Source of the DNA: Paraburkholderia youngii
Lineage (GTDB): Bacteria; Pseudomonadota; Gammaproteobacteria; Burkholderiales; Burkholderiaceae
Length of the DNA: 64,000 nucleotides
Direction of reading: 5' to 3'
Assembly: GCF_013366925.1 (NCBI RefSeq)
Contig: NZ_JAALDK010000001.1
Span: 6,012,001 to 6,076,000, forward strand
The position numbers and the translations under genes were made by a program. The notes below the pieces were generated by a model. That model had not been told where the DNA came from, searched no databases, and was given only the letters and a program-made list of their open reading frames with translations. Below, in pieces: positions 56,351 through 64,000 of the stretch; the first letter of the stretch is position 1; each line of letters starts with the position of its first letter.

Positions 56351-57037
56351 TCAGCCGATGGTCGACCACTTGAGCAGCTTGGTCAGGTCGCCTTTTATTT
56401 TGCTCGGGTTCGCGTCTTTCGGAAAACGCATCATCAGATTGCCGTTCGGATCAACCAGGTAGATGTGGTCGGTGATCCGCGTGCCGGTGTCGGCGGGCAG
56501 CCACGCGGCAACCTGCGCCGGATCGGCGATCAGCATGTCGGTGTTGGGGTAGGCGCTTTGTATCACATCGGCGACCTTGTCCGCATCGGTGCGCAGCCAC
56601 ACCTCCATGACGCGCTCACGTTCCGGGCCTTGCGCTGCGCGGATTTGTCGCATGAAGTACAGCTTTGTCACGCAGGCTTTGTCGCACGCGCTGTTGTCGA
56701 CCGAGATCATCAGCCAGCGGCCGTGCAGCGACGCGAGCTTCAGCGGCTTACCGTCCTCGCCGGTGACCACGAGCGAGTCGGGGATCGGCCGTTGCGGGTC
56801 GATCAGCGCGCCGTAGTTCGTGCTGCCGCCGGTCGGCTTGATGACGTAGTACATGAAGTACGAGATCGCGATCGGCGCCGCACAGATCACCGCGAGCAGC
56901 AGCAGCACCCAGCGGCCGCGCCGCCACGAGCCCGGGCCGTTCGGTTGGCCGGGCATCGGCCTGGCCGCGGCGGGTTTGCCGGCGGCTTTGCCAGCGGGTT
57001 TGCCAACTTCCGGCGAACGGGGAGTATGAGTCGACAC
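56351..57037 (-). CDS. Membrane-anchored Sco-like thioredoxin-fold protein
   Basis: A 228-aa protein. The low-complexity Ala/Pro/Lys-rich N-terminus is followed by one helix (about 44-65) and a periplasmic thioredoxin-like domain. It has CDKAC (Cys118, Cys122), a CxxxC, and a His in TDHIYLVDPNGN, the same three-ligand layout as Sco. Overall similarity to Sco is low. It sits between SURF1 and ctaA in the oxidase cluster, so a copper or thiol role in CuA/CuB assembly is inferred. Confidence 0.7.
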   Translation of the reverse strand: MSTHTPRSPEVGKPAGKAAGKPAAARPMPGQPNGPGSWRRGRWVLLLLAVICAAPIAISYFMYYVIKPTGGSTNYGALIDPQRPIPDSLVVTGEDGKPLKLASLHGRWLMISVDNSACDKACVTKLYFMRQIRAAQGPERERVMEVWLRTDADKVADVIQSAYPNTDMLIADPAQVAAWLPADTGTRITDHIYLVDPNGNLMMRFPKDANPSKIKGDLTKLLKWSTIG

Positions 57038-57088
57038 TACGGAACCTCTTTCAATGTTTGGACGACGGCGAGCCGTGCCTTGCGTTCC

Positions 57089-57805
57089 TCACGCGCCCTG
57101 CGCGTGTTCTTTTTTGCCCGCGCGGCGCGCCGCATACAGACCGAACGCGAGCGCCGCGGCGGCCATGCCCCACCACTGCAGCATGTAGCCGTAGTTGCGC
57201 TCGACGCCGGTGGTCGGCGCGGGCCAGTCGCGCACCAGACCGTCGTGCGCGTCGCCGATCTGCTGGATCACGAACGATTGCAGCGGCAATCCGGTCTCCG
57301 CCGCGTACGCGGCGACATCGAGATTCTGCCGGATCAGGTGATGCGCGGCCGATCCGCCCTCGCCGAGTTCGAACGCGCGTGACGCGTCGGCTCGCGCAAT
57401 CCCTTCGATCTCGAGCTCGCCCGACGGCGTCGTGTACGGCGCGATGGTCTCGCGATTGCTCAGGTTGCGCGGCAGCCAGCCGCGATTGACGAGCACGTAG
57501 CCGCCGTCGGCGAGTTTAAAAGGCATCACGACGTAAAAACCCGGCTGATCGTTATACGGACGATTATCGAGGTACGCGACCTTGTCCGCGACGAAACTGC
57601 CGCGCGCTTTCACCCGATGAAACTCCACGTCTTTCAGGGCGAGCGGCGCCGCGCTGACCGGCAGCGCAGGCGCGTTTTCGAACTGCGTGATGCGCGCCTC
57701 GAGCGCTTCCTTCTGATGCGCACGATCGCGCTGCCAGAAACCGAGCCGCACCGTCACGACGACGACCAGCAGGATCAGCAGCACGGGAATCAGGCGAAAC
57801 TTCAT
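57089..57805 (-). CDS. SURF1 family cytochrome oxidase assembly protein
   Basis: A membrane protein of 238 aa that helps insert heme A into CoxA. It has two helices, at about 5-22 and 212-230, with a periplasmic domain between. Signature stretches GFWQRDRAHQKEALEAR, VLVNRGWLPRN and NYGYMLQWWGMA are present. It is divergent from the DUF2909 gene. Confidence 0.93.
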   Translation of the reverse strand: MKFRLIPVLLILLVVVVTVRLGFWQRDRAHQKEALEARITQFENAPALPVSAAPLALKDVEFHRVKARGSFVADKVAYLDNRPYNDQPGFYVVMPFKLADGGYVLVNRGWLPRNLSNRETIAPYTTPSGELEIEGIARADASRAFELGEGGSAAHHLIRQNLDVAAYAAETGLPLQSFVIQQIGDAHDGLVRDWPAPTTGVERNYGYMLQWWGMAAAALAFGLYAARRAGKKEHAQGA

Positions 57806-57916
57806 TGCAGGTACTCCGTCATCGCGTGCAGGGCCGCCGGGAACCTGCGGCAGACGCCCGCGCGCGGTGCGATAATGGGTGTCTTGCCACTGCGCTTTCC
57901 GGTTTCAGTTGGTTCC

Positions 57917-58126
57917 ATGCACATTATCGTTCCCATCGCCTTTGCTCTGATCATCGCCAGCATGGTGTCGGCGCTGTATTTCATGATGCACGACAAAGGC
58001 AAGACCAAGCGGATGGTCTGGTCGCTCGCTACGCGCGTGGGCCTGTCGATCTCGCTGTTCCTGTTCATCCTGTTCGCACACTGGATGGGCTGGATTCAGT
58101 CGACCGGGATTCCGTACGGGCGCTGA
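57917..58126 (+). CDS. DUF2909 twin-transmembrane protein
   Basis: A 69-aa hydrophobic protein with two helices, at about 3-23 and 41-60, joined by a basic loop (MMHDKGKTKRMVWSLATR). It is the only plus-strand gene in the cox cluster, between SURF1 and coxC. The family is often placed next to cytochrome oxidase genes, but its role is unknown. Confidence 0.8.
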   Translation: MHIIVPIAFALIIASMVSALYFMMHDKGKTKRMVWSLATRVGLSISLFLFILFAHWMGWIQSTGIPYGR

Positions 58127-58180
58127 CGCACGCGGATAGGTCGCCGGCGCAAAGCGTCGGCGGCAAAATTTTCACGCCAC

Positions 58181-58216
58181 CAAACAAAACGCCGCCCTGA
58201 CAGGTCGAGGGCGGCG
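58181..58216 (-). terminator. Rho-independent terminator downstream of coxC
   Basis: On the minus strand the GCCGCCCT/AGGGCGGC stem is followed by GTTTTGTTT. It ends the coxB-A-...-coxC transcript. Confidence 0.7.
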
Positions 58217-58317
58217 CTGCATTCATCCTTGCATACTGCTCGTGCGCGCCGCCTCACAGGTGTTGCGCGCACGTCCCGCGCCTGCGCCGACGAGCAGCGC
58301 GCGCGGGTCTGACCGCA

Positions 58318-59175
58318 TTACAGCCAGTACACGACGACGTACAGACCGAGCCACACGACGTCGACGAAGTGCCAGTACCAGGCCGCGCCTTCGAACGCGA
58401 AGTGATGTTCCGGCGTGAAGTGGCCACGAATCAGGCGCGCCAGCACGACGGCGAGCATCGTGCCGCCGAGGAACACGTGAAAGCCGTGGAAGCCGGTCAG
58501 CAGGAAGAACGTCGAACCGTAGATGCCCGAAGCCAGCGTGAGGTTCAGCTCGTGGTATGCATGGAAGTATTCGAAACCCTGCAGGAACAGGAAGCACACG
58601 CCCAGCACGAGGGTCGCCGCGAGCCACGCGATCGCCTTCTTGCGATGGTTGTCGCGCAGCGCGTGGTGCGACACCGTCAGCGTCGCACCCGACGACAGCA
58701 GCAGCGCCGTGTTGATAGTCGGCACCGGCCACGGCTGCATCGACTTGTAGGTGCCCACGAGCTCGGCCGGGCCGTTGTTCGGCCACACTGCCGTGAAGTC
58801 CGGCCAGATCAGCTTGTAGTCGAGGCTGCCCAACTGATGCATCGCGATTTCGCGAGCATAGAACAGCGCGCCGAAGAATGCGCCGAAGAACATCACTTCG
58901 GAGAAGATGAACCAGCTCATGCTCCAGCGGTACGAGCGGTCGACGTTCTTGCCGTACATGCCGCCTTCCGATTCGGCGATCGCGTCGCCGAACCAGTGCC
59001 ACAGCGTAAAGAGCAGCCACAGGAGACCGATGAGCACGCCGAGCGGCGCCCACGTGTGGTCATTGATCCAGGCCGCAAGCGATCCGAGCATGACCAGCAA
59101 CCCGGTAGCGGCGCTGATCGGATGCCGCGACGGATGCGGTACGAAATAGTACGGGCTCTCGTTTTGACCGCTCAT
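58318..59175 (-). CDS. coxC: Cytochrome c oxidase subunit III
   Basis: The third core subunit of the aa3 oxidase, 285 aa with seven helices. Conserved stretches PHPSRHPISAATGLLVMLGS, SEVMFFGAFFGALFYARE, YHELNLTLASGIYGSTFFLLTGFHGFHVFLGG and WYWHFVDVVWLGLYVVVYWL are present. It comes after the DUF2970 gene, with a 125-nt gap in which I see no gene. Confidence 0.96.
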   Translation of the reverse strand: MSGQNESPYYFVPHPSRHPISAATGLLVMLGSLAAWINDHTWAPLGVLIGLLWLLFTLWHWFGDAIAESEGGMYGKNVDRSYRWSMSWFIFSEVMFFGAFFGALFYAREIAMHQLGSLDYKLIWPDFTAVWPNNGPAELVGTYKSMQPWPVPTINTALLLSSGATLTVSHHALRDNHRKKAIAWLAATLVLGVCFLFLQGFEYFHAYHELNLTLASGIYGSTFFLLTGFHGFHVFLGGTMLAVVLARLIRGHFTPEHHFAFEGAAWYWHFVDVVWLGLYVVVYWL

Positions 59176-59300
59176 TCTTGATTCTCCACTTCAGTCCAGT
59201 TGTTCCGGAATCTCCGGCTGTATCTTCGGCGGCGCGTCGATACCGCACCGCTTCTCTCTAATTCGCGGGCTCTTCTGTGCTGCTGTGCCCTGCTACTGCC

Positions 59301-59510
59301 TCAACCGACCACGAGGCGCACGACCAGAATCAGCACCCCGATCAGGACCGCCGCGCCGATCAGCGCCGCCACGATCACATGCAGCGGGTTCAGCTGCGTC
59401 GCGTCCGCCTCGAGATCGCGGCGCTTGCGCACGCCGAAAAACGACCAGAACACCGCGCGCATCGACTGACCGAAACTGCTCTTGCGCGGACTGCCGCCGT
59501 TATCGTTCAT
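59301..59510 (-). CDS. DUF2970 domain protein
   Basis: A 69-aa protein with a basic N-terminal half (SFGQSMRAVFWSFFGVRKRRDLEAD) and one C-terminal helix (about 45-68). It matches the DUF2970 family, found between ctaG and coxC in betaproteobacteria. The function is unknown, probably oxidase assembly by context. Confidence 0.8.
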   Translation of the reverse strand: MNDNGGSPRKSSFGQSMRAVFWSFFGVRKRRDLEADATQLNPLHVIVAALIGAAVLIGVLILVVRLVVG

Positions 59511-59560
59511 CTCGCTTCGTCTTCCTTCGTTCGTCCGTGGCTCGCGCCGTCAAAGCTGCT

Positions 59561-60187
59561 TCAGGCCGGCTTCGCGGGAGTGGCTGCCGCGTTGTTCACT
59601 GAATTTGCCTTCGGCGCCGCGTCATCCGCGCTTGCCGCCGCCGGCGTGTTCAACTCGAAAAACGTGTACGACAGCGTGATCGTCTTCACGTCCTTCGGCA
59701 ACTTCGGATCGACCACGAACACCACCGGCATCCGCTTCGTCTCGTTCGCGCTCAACGTCTGCTGCGTGAAACAGAAACACTCGATCTTCCTGAAGTACTC
59801 AGTCGCCTGCTTCGGCGCGTAGCTCGGAATCGCCTGCGCACGGATCGTGCGCGACTGCCCGTTGCTGACGTCGTACATGACGGTCGTCACTTCGCCCGGA
59901 TGCACGTCGAGACTGCGCTGCTCCGGCTTGAAACCCAACAGGCCGCGCGCGTTCGCATCGAATTCGATCGAAATCGTGCGGCTCATGTCGACCTGCGTAT
60001 TCCTCGCCTCGCGCGCCGAAACGTCGCGCTGCACGAGGTTGTTCACGCCGGTGATCTGGCAGATCGCGCGATACATCGGCACCAGCGCGAAACCGAAACC
60101 GAACATCATCAAAGCGACGACGAACAGCTTGATCAGCATCGAACGGTTGAAAGAGCGGTCGGCCTCGGCCGGCGGTTGCGTCGACAT
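59561..60187 (-). CDS. ctaG: Cytochrome c oxidase assembly protein CtaG/Cox11
   Basis: Copper chaperone for the CuB site of CoxA, 208 aa. One N-terminal helix (about 17-40) anchors a periplasmic Ig-like domain. The copper motif IECFCFTQQTL carries the CxC pair, and YRAICQITG contributes a third cysteine. ATG at 60187 is chosen over one five codons upstream. The C-terminus is Ala/Asn-rich and probably disordered. Confidence 0.94.
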   Translation of the reverse strand: MSTQPPAEADRSFNRSMLIKLFVVALMMFGFGFALVPMYRAICQITGVNNLVQRDVSAREARNTQVDMSRTISIEFDANARGLLGFKPEQRSLDVHPGEVTTVMYDVSNGQSRTIRAQAIPSYAPKQATEYFRKIECFCFTQQTLSANETKRMPVVFVVDPKLPKDVKTITLSYTFFELNTPAAASADDAAPKANSVNNAAATPAKPA

Positions 60188-60229
60188 CTGAATCCTCAAC
60201 AAACCTGCATACGGACTGCGACTGCGGCG

Positions 60230-60364
60230 TTAGCTGAACCAGCACTGCTTCACAATGACGCTCGCGAAAAACACCGCGGCGATCGCGAACATCACCAACC
60301 CTATCCGCCTGTTGCCCGCGCGAATCTGCTCCGGCGTACGTCTTTCCTGTGGATTGCGCGTCAT
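60230..60364 (-). CDS. Cytochrome oxidase small assembly protein
   Basis: A 44-aa protein with an Arg-rich N-terminus (MTRNPQERRTPEQIRAGNRRIG) and a single helix to the C-terminus. It lies between coxA and ctaG, where betaproteobacteria carry a small oxidase assembly protein of this kind. It is short; the annotation rests on context and pattern. Confidence 0.7.
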   Translation of the reverse strand: MTRNPQERRTPEQIRAGNRRIGLVMFAIAAVFFASVIVKQCWFS

Positions 60365-60432
60365 GCTCGACTTTCTGAATACGGTTCTTGACTGGTGAGA
60401 CCGCCCGACTGCGGCCGCCTCGCGAAGCGCCC

Positions 60433-60468
60433 GGTTCCGGTAGCGGCATGTGTCGCGCCGCCGGAACC
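60433..60468 (-). other. Hairpin in the coxA-small protein intercistronic gap
   Basis: GGTTCCGG/CCGGAACC perfect 8-bp arms, with further GC pairing inside the 20-nt loop, just after the coxA stop codon on the minus strand. There is no T-tract; it may set mRNA stability between coxA and the downstream genes. Confidence 0.4.
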
Positions 60469-60489
60469 CGGCACTTCGCCGGGAGAGGC

Positions 60490-62103
60490 TTATTCGACGG
60501 TAGGCGGATGCTCGAACGTGTGGAACGGAGCCGGGCTCGGCACGGTCCACTCGAGGCCCGTTGCGCCGTCCCACGGCTTGTCGCCCGCCTCTACGAGCTC
60601 ACCGCCACCACGGTACGCCGGCAGCGCCACCGCGAACAGGAAGTAGACCTGCGACAGACCGAAGCCGAATGCGCCGATCGAGATCACCTGGTTCCAGTCT
60701 GTGAACTGTGCCGGGTAGTCCGCATAGCGACGCGGCATGCCCGCGAGACCGACGAAGTGCATCGGCAGGAACGCGAGGTTGAAGAAGAACATCGACGCCC
60801 AGAAGTGAATCTTGCCGCGCGTTTCGTTGTACATCCAGCCGGTCCACTTCGGTGCCCAGTAGTACCACCCGGAGAACAGCGCGAACAGTGACCCCGCCAC
60901 CAGCACGTAGTGGAAGTGCGCGACCACGAAATAAGTGCCGTGATACTGGATGTCGAGCGGCGCCATCGCGAGCATCAGGCCCGACAGACCGCCGAACGTG
61001 AACACGATCAGGAAGCCCACCGCGAACAGCATCGGCGTTTCGAACGACAGCGAGCCACGCCACATCGTCGCGACCCAGTTGAACACCTTCACGCCGGTCG
61101 GCACCGCGATCAGCATCGTCGCGTACATGAAGAACAGCTGGCCCGTCACCGGCATGCCGGTCACGAACATGTGGTGCGCCCAGACCATGAACGACAGGAT
61201 CGCAATCGACGCCGTTGCGTACACCATCGAGCTATAGCCGAACAGTGGCTTGCGCGAGAACGCCGGAATCACCTGCGAGACGATCCCGAACGCCGGCAAG
61301 ATCATGATGTACACCTCGGGGTGCCCGAAGAACCAGAAGATGTGCTGGTACATGACCGGGTCGCCGCCGCCTGCCGCATTGAAGAACGACGTGCCGAAGT
61401 GACGGTCGAACAGCACCATCGTGATCGCGCCCGCGAGAACCGGCATCACGGCGATCAGCAGGTACGCGGTGATGAGCCAGGTCCAGACGAACATCGGCAT
61501 CTTCATCAGCGTGAGGCCGGGTGCGCGCATGTTCAGGATCGTCACGACGATGTTGATACCGCCCATGATCGACGACGCACCCATTAGGTGGACCGCGAAA
61601 ATCGCGAAGTCCATGCCCGGGCCCATCTGCGTGGACAGCGGCGCATACAGCGTCCAGCCCGCGGCGGTCGCGCCGCCTGGCGAGAAGAACGAGCCGACCA
61701 GCAGAACAGCCGCGACTGGCAGCAGCCAGAAGCTGAAGTTGTTCATCCGCGCGAAGGCCATGTCCGATGCACCGATCTGCAGCGGCACCATCCAGTTCGC
61801 GAAGCCGACGAACGCCGGCATGATCGCGCCGAACACCATGATCAGCCCGTGCATGGTGGTCAACTGGTTGAAGAACTCGGGACGCATGATCTGCAGGCCC
61901 GGCTCGAACAGTTCGGCACGGATCATCAGCGCCATCACGCCCCCGGACAGGAACATGGTGAACGAGAAGATCAGGTACAGCGTACCGATGTCCTTGTGGT
62001 TGGTGGCGAACAGCCAACGGCGCCAGCCGTGCGGCGTTTCGTGGGCATGGTCGCCGTGCACGTGCTCGTGGCCCGCGACTACATCGTGTCCGATGCTAGA
62101 CAT
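60490..62103 (-). CDS. coxA: Cytochrome c oxidase subunit I
   Basis: The catalytic heme a/a3-CuB subunit of the proton-pumping oxidase, 537 aa with 12 helices. CuB ligand WFFGHPEVYIMILP (cross-linked His-Tyr), the HH pair in VWAHHMFVTG, and heme ligands in VVAHFHYVLVAG are present. The N-terminus before the first helix is His-rich (GHEHVHGDHAHETPHG), a possible metal-binding extension. It starts 44 nt after coxB. Confidence 0.97.
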   Translation of the reverse strand: MSSIGHDVVAGHEHVHGDHAHETPHGWRRWLFATNHKDIGTLYLIFSFTMFLSGGVMALMIRAELFEPGLQIMRPEFFNQLTTMHGLIMVFGAIMPAFVGFANWMVPLQIGASDMAFARMNNFSFWLLPVAAVLLVGSFFSPGGATAAGWTLYAPLSTQMGPGMDFAIFAVHLMGASSIMGGINIVVTILNMRAPGLTLMKMPMFVWTWLITAYLLIAVMPVLAGAITMVLFDRHFGTSFFNAAGGGDPVMYQHIFWFFGHPEVYIMILPAFGIVSQVIPAFSRKPLFGYSSMVYATASIAILSFMVWAHHMFVTGMPVTGQLFFMYATMLIAVPTGVKVFNWVATMWRGSLSFETPMLFAVGFLIVFTFGGLSGLMLAMAPLDIQYHGTYFVVAHFHYVLVAGSLFALFSGWYYWAPKWTGWMYNETRGKIHFWASMFFFNLAFLPMHFVGLAGMPRRYADYPAQFTDWNQVISIGAFGFGLSQVYFLFAVALPAYRGGGELVEAGDKPWDGATGLEWTVPSPAPFHTFEHPPTVE

Positions 62104-62147
62104 GAATATCTCCTAAAGCGAATTCTGCGGTGCTGACCATGAACACG

Positions 62148-63761
62148 TCAGGCTGCCGGGCTGATCTGAACGCGCCGGGCTTCCTTCGCGTCGGTGCCGC
62201 CGGTGATCGTTTCCGGCTTCTTCAAAATAATATGGTCTTCGGCAATGCCGGCTGCTTTCAGTGCGTCGCGAACGGCCTCGGCACGACTCTTCGCGAGCTT
62301 CGCGTTGACGTCGGCGGAGCCGGTTGCGTCGGTGAAGCCCGACAGCGTGAATTTCGCGTCCGGATGCGCCTTCGCGTAGGCCGCGGCCGCGTCGACCGCC
62401 GCTTTCGCGTCGGCCGGCAGCGTGCTCTTGCCGGTCTCGAAGTAGATGCTCGCCGGCAGCGTGGCCTCTGCGCTATTCGCAGCAGCCGCGCCAGCGTCAT
62501 TGCCCGATGCAGCCGCCGGTGCGGAAGCCGCTTCCGCACCCGATGCCGCAGCGGCGCCGCTTGCCGCGGCACCCGCTTCGGCCAGATGGTCGCCGCCTTC
62601 GGGCAGCTTGCCGTTGCGCGCTTCGGTGACCTGCTTCGGCTGCAGGATGTCGCCCGTGTGGTTGCCCCACGAGTTCCGTTCGTACGTGACCACCGAGGCG
62701 ATTTCGACGTCATTCAGCGTCGGCGCCCACGAAGGCATCGCATTCTTGCCCTTCAGCACGAGGCTCACGTGCTGACCGATCGGACCGTTGGCGATCTTGC
62801 TGCCGTCGAGCGCCGGGAATGCGCCCGCGCCCTTGCCGGTCGGCTGGTGACAGACCGCGCAGTTCGCCGCGTAGACCTTGCCGCCGCGCTCCATCAGCTC
62901 GGCCATCGTATAGGTCTTGTTCGGATCGTCCTGGCCGGCGGCCATTTTCTTCTTCTCCGTGTCGACCCACTTGGCGTAGTCGTCGTCGGACAGCACTTCG
63001 ACGACGACCGGCATGAACGCGTGTTCCTTGCCGCACAGCTCGGTACAGAAGCCGCGGAACGTGCCGGTGCGGTTAGCCTTGAACCACGTGTCGCGCACGA
63101 AGCCGGGGATCGCGTCCTGCTTCACGCCGAAGGCCGGCACGTACCAGGAGTGGACCACGTCGTTGGCAGTGGTGATGATGCGGATTTTCTTGTTGACCGG
63201 CACCACGAGCGGGTTGTCGACCTCCTGCAGATACAGCGTGGAGATCGGCTCGCGGCCTTCGGTTTGCGCGCGCGGCGTGGCGAGTGTGGACAGGAAGCCG
63301 ATACCCTCGCCCGGACCCTTCACGTAGTCGTAGCCCCACTTCCACTGGTAGCCGGTGACCTTGATCGTGAGGTCGGCGTTCGAGGTGTCCTTCATCGCGA
63401 CGACGGCCTTGGTAGCGGGCAGCGCCATCAACACGACGATGATGAACGGCACGATCGTCCAGATGATTTCGACGGTGGTGCTCTCGTGGAAATTGGCTGC
63501 CTGGTGGCCCTTCGATTTGCGGTGCGCGAAGATCGAATAGAACATCACACCGAATACACCGACGAAGATCACGGTGCAAAGGAGCAGCATGAACATGTGG
63601 AGGTCGAACAGCTCCTGAGCGATTCTCGATGCAGGCGGCTGGAGATTGATCGCGTTGACGGCTGGGCCGCCCGGAGCATCGCCCACTGCCAGGGCGGCAC
63701 CGGCGAAAAGCAGTCCGCTCGTCGCCAGCACGCTCATGAGCGCTCGCTTGATTGTTTTCAT
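62148..63761 (-). CDS. coxB: Cytochrome c oxidase subunit II with cytochrome c and OmpA domains
   Basis: The electron-entry subunit, 537 aa. Signal peptide (about 1-27), two helices (about 52-78 and 95-118) and the CuA cupredoxin domain with His204, Cys239, Glu241, Cys243, His247 and Met250 (CTELCGKEHAFM). A class-I cytochrome c domain follows, with CAVCH at 301-305 and a Met ligand near 342, as in caa3 oxidases. After an Ala/Ser linker (about 396-432) comes an OmpA-like peptidoglycan-binding domain (about 436-537), with FTDATGS (Asp478) and Arg493 in the binding-site positions. ATG at 63761 has AAGGAAG upstream. Confidence 0.95.
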   Translation of the reverse strand: MKTIKRALMSVLATSGLLFAGAALAVGDAPGGPAVNAINLQPPASRIAQELFDLHMFMLLLCTVIFVGVFGVMFYSIFAHRKSKGHQAANFHESTTVEIIWTIVPFIIVVLMALPATKAVVAMKDTSNADLTIKVTGYQWKWGYDYVKGPGEGIGFLSTLATPRAQTEGREPISTLYLQEVDNPLVVPVNKKIRIITTANDVVHSWYVPAFGVKQDAIPGFVRDTWFKANRTGTFRGFCTELCGKEHAFMPVVVEVLSDDDYAKWVDTEKKKMAAGQDDPNKTYTMAELMERGGKVYAANCAVCHQPTGKGAGAFPALDGSKIANGPIGQHVSLVLKGKNAMPSWAPTLNDVEIASVVTYERNSWGNHTGDILQPKQVTEARNGKLPEGGDHLAEAGAAASGAAAASGAEAASAPAAASGNDAGAAAANSAEATLPASIYFETGKSTLPADAKAAVDAAAAYAKAHPDAKFTLSGFTDATGSADVNAKLAKSRAEAVRDALKAAGIAEDHIILKKPETITGGTDAKEARRVQISPAA

Positions 63762-63849
63762 AGCTTCCTTACCCAAATTTTCCATTCAAACCCCTCGACC
63801 CCGCTGGCAGCGTGTCGCGCCCCCTTGAACGCCGCGTGTCCGGCACCAT

Positions 63850-64000
63850 CTAACAACGTGCCAGCCACATTCGCAGCTCGCCTGCGAACTGCGCGCGCCG
63901 ATTTTGCGCGAGATGTTGCCCGATCATGATCGTCTGCCCGCGCGAGACCAGCTTGATCTGATCGCGCGGCGTTGCGCCCGGCTCTATCCGCACCCAGCGC
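63850..64000 (-). CDS. DUF2244 domain protein (partial, C-terminus)
   Basis: The window ends inside this minus-strand gene. The last 49 residues, ending at TAG 63850-63852, contain RWVRIEPGATPRDQIKL, VSRGQTIMIGQHL and RAQFAGELRMWLAR. This pattern of strand, arginine-glycine turn and C-terminal helix fits DUF2244, a family found upstream of coxB in betaproteobacteria. It probably encodes a membrane protein whose N-terminal helices lie beyond the window. An 88-nt gap without a clear promoter separates it from coxB. Confidence 0.65.
   Translation of the reverse strand, partial: RWVRIEPGATPRDQIKLVSRGQTIMIGQHLAQNRRAQFAGELRMWLARC

Noticed and set aside
62130..63929. 599-codon plus-strand open frame opposite coxB
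   Set aside because: An antisense shadow of coxB; high GC makes long antisense frames common.

Overview
The window is a continuous, gene-dense, high-GC stretch of a betaproteobacterial chromosome. Gene order and protein style fit Burkholderia sensu lato (Paraburkholderia/Burkholderia): the kdsD-kdsC-lptCAB-rpoN-hpf-ptsN-hprK-rapZ run, the ispE/tRNA-Gln/prs/rplY/pth run, and a cox cluster with Burkholderiales-type accessory genes. I cannot name the species from sequence alone. No prophage, insertion sequence, integrase, CRISPR array or rRNA operon was seen; the content is mostly conserved core genome.

Layout. 1-8 kb: uvrA (DNA repair), an AI-2E/PerM-family permease, a PepSY membrane protein, purU, a NUDIX hydrolase and a LysE exporter. 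8-11 kb: apt and a KefB/C-type cation/proton antiporter. 11-20 kb: a co-directional envelope and regulation block with Kdo synthesis (kdsD, kdsC), LPS transport (lptC, lptA, lptB), sigma-54, ribosome hibernation factor, EIIA-Ntr, HPr kinase, RapZ and a Lon-N domain protein. 20-25 kb: mutM-mutY (8-oxoguanine repair) divergent from a TPR protein and lolB. 25-30 kb: ispE, tRNA-Gln(UUG), prs, rplY, pth, hisC. 30-36 kb: ferredoxin, a small winged-helix protein, coaD and rsmD back to back with ftsY, maleylacetoacetate isomerase/FAH-like genes and ybiB. 36-38 kb: a decayed leuA locus. 38-43 kb: a PagL-like deacylase, rpoH and cydP-cydA-cydB. 43-51 kb: a complete N-acetylglucosamine operon on the minus strand (GntR regulator, nagA, SIS-type deaminase, fused EIIA-HPr-EI, EIICB). 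51-53.6 kb: MarR-GNAT, metQ, YciI. 53.6-64 kb: aa3 cytochrome c oxidase and its assembly genes (coxB, coxA, ctaG, coxC, SURF1, Sco-like proteins, ctaA, ctaB), ending in a partial DUF2244 gene.

How the parts work together. PTS and nitrogen-PTS regulators (ptsN, hprK, rapZ) and a full sugar PTS (the nag operon) lie in one window, and the nag HPr domain keeps a serine at the HPr-kinase target position. Two respiratory terminal oxidases are present: cytochrome bd (cydPAB) and an aa3-type oxidase whose subunit II carries an extra heme c domain and a peptidoglycan-binding OmpA domain.

Most notable observations: (i) an attenuator-like, leucine/CTA-rich leader peptide with its own promoter and hairpin, in front of a leuA truncated before its catalytic-histidine region; (ii) a perfect CIRCE (HrcA operator) in front of rpoH; (iii) an extended -10 promoter that would make the kdsD mRNA leaderless; (iv) a strong sigma-70 promoter inside ispE serving tRNA-Gln/prs; (v) a CoxB-cytochrome c-OmpA triple fusion; (vi) a NagE permease with a second, cysteine-less IIB domain; (vii) a palindromic operator over the -35 box of the nag operon. 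I did not find a wholly unprecedented system; the leu locus is the best candidate for follow-up.
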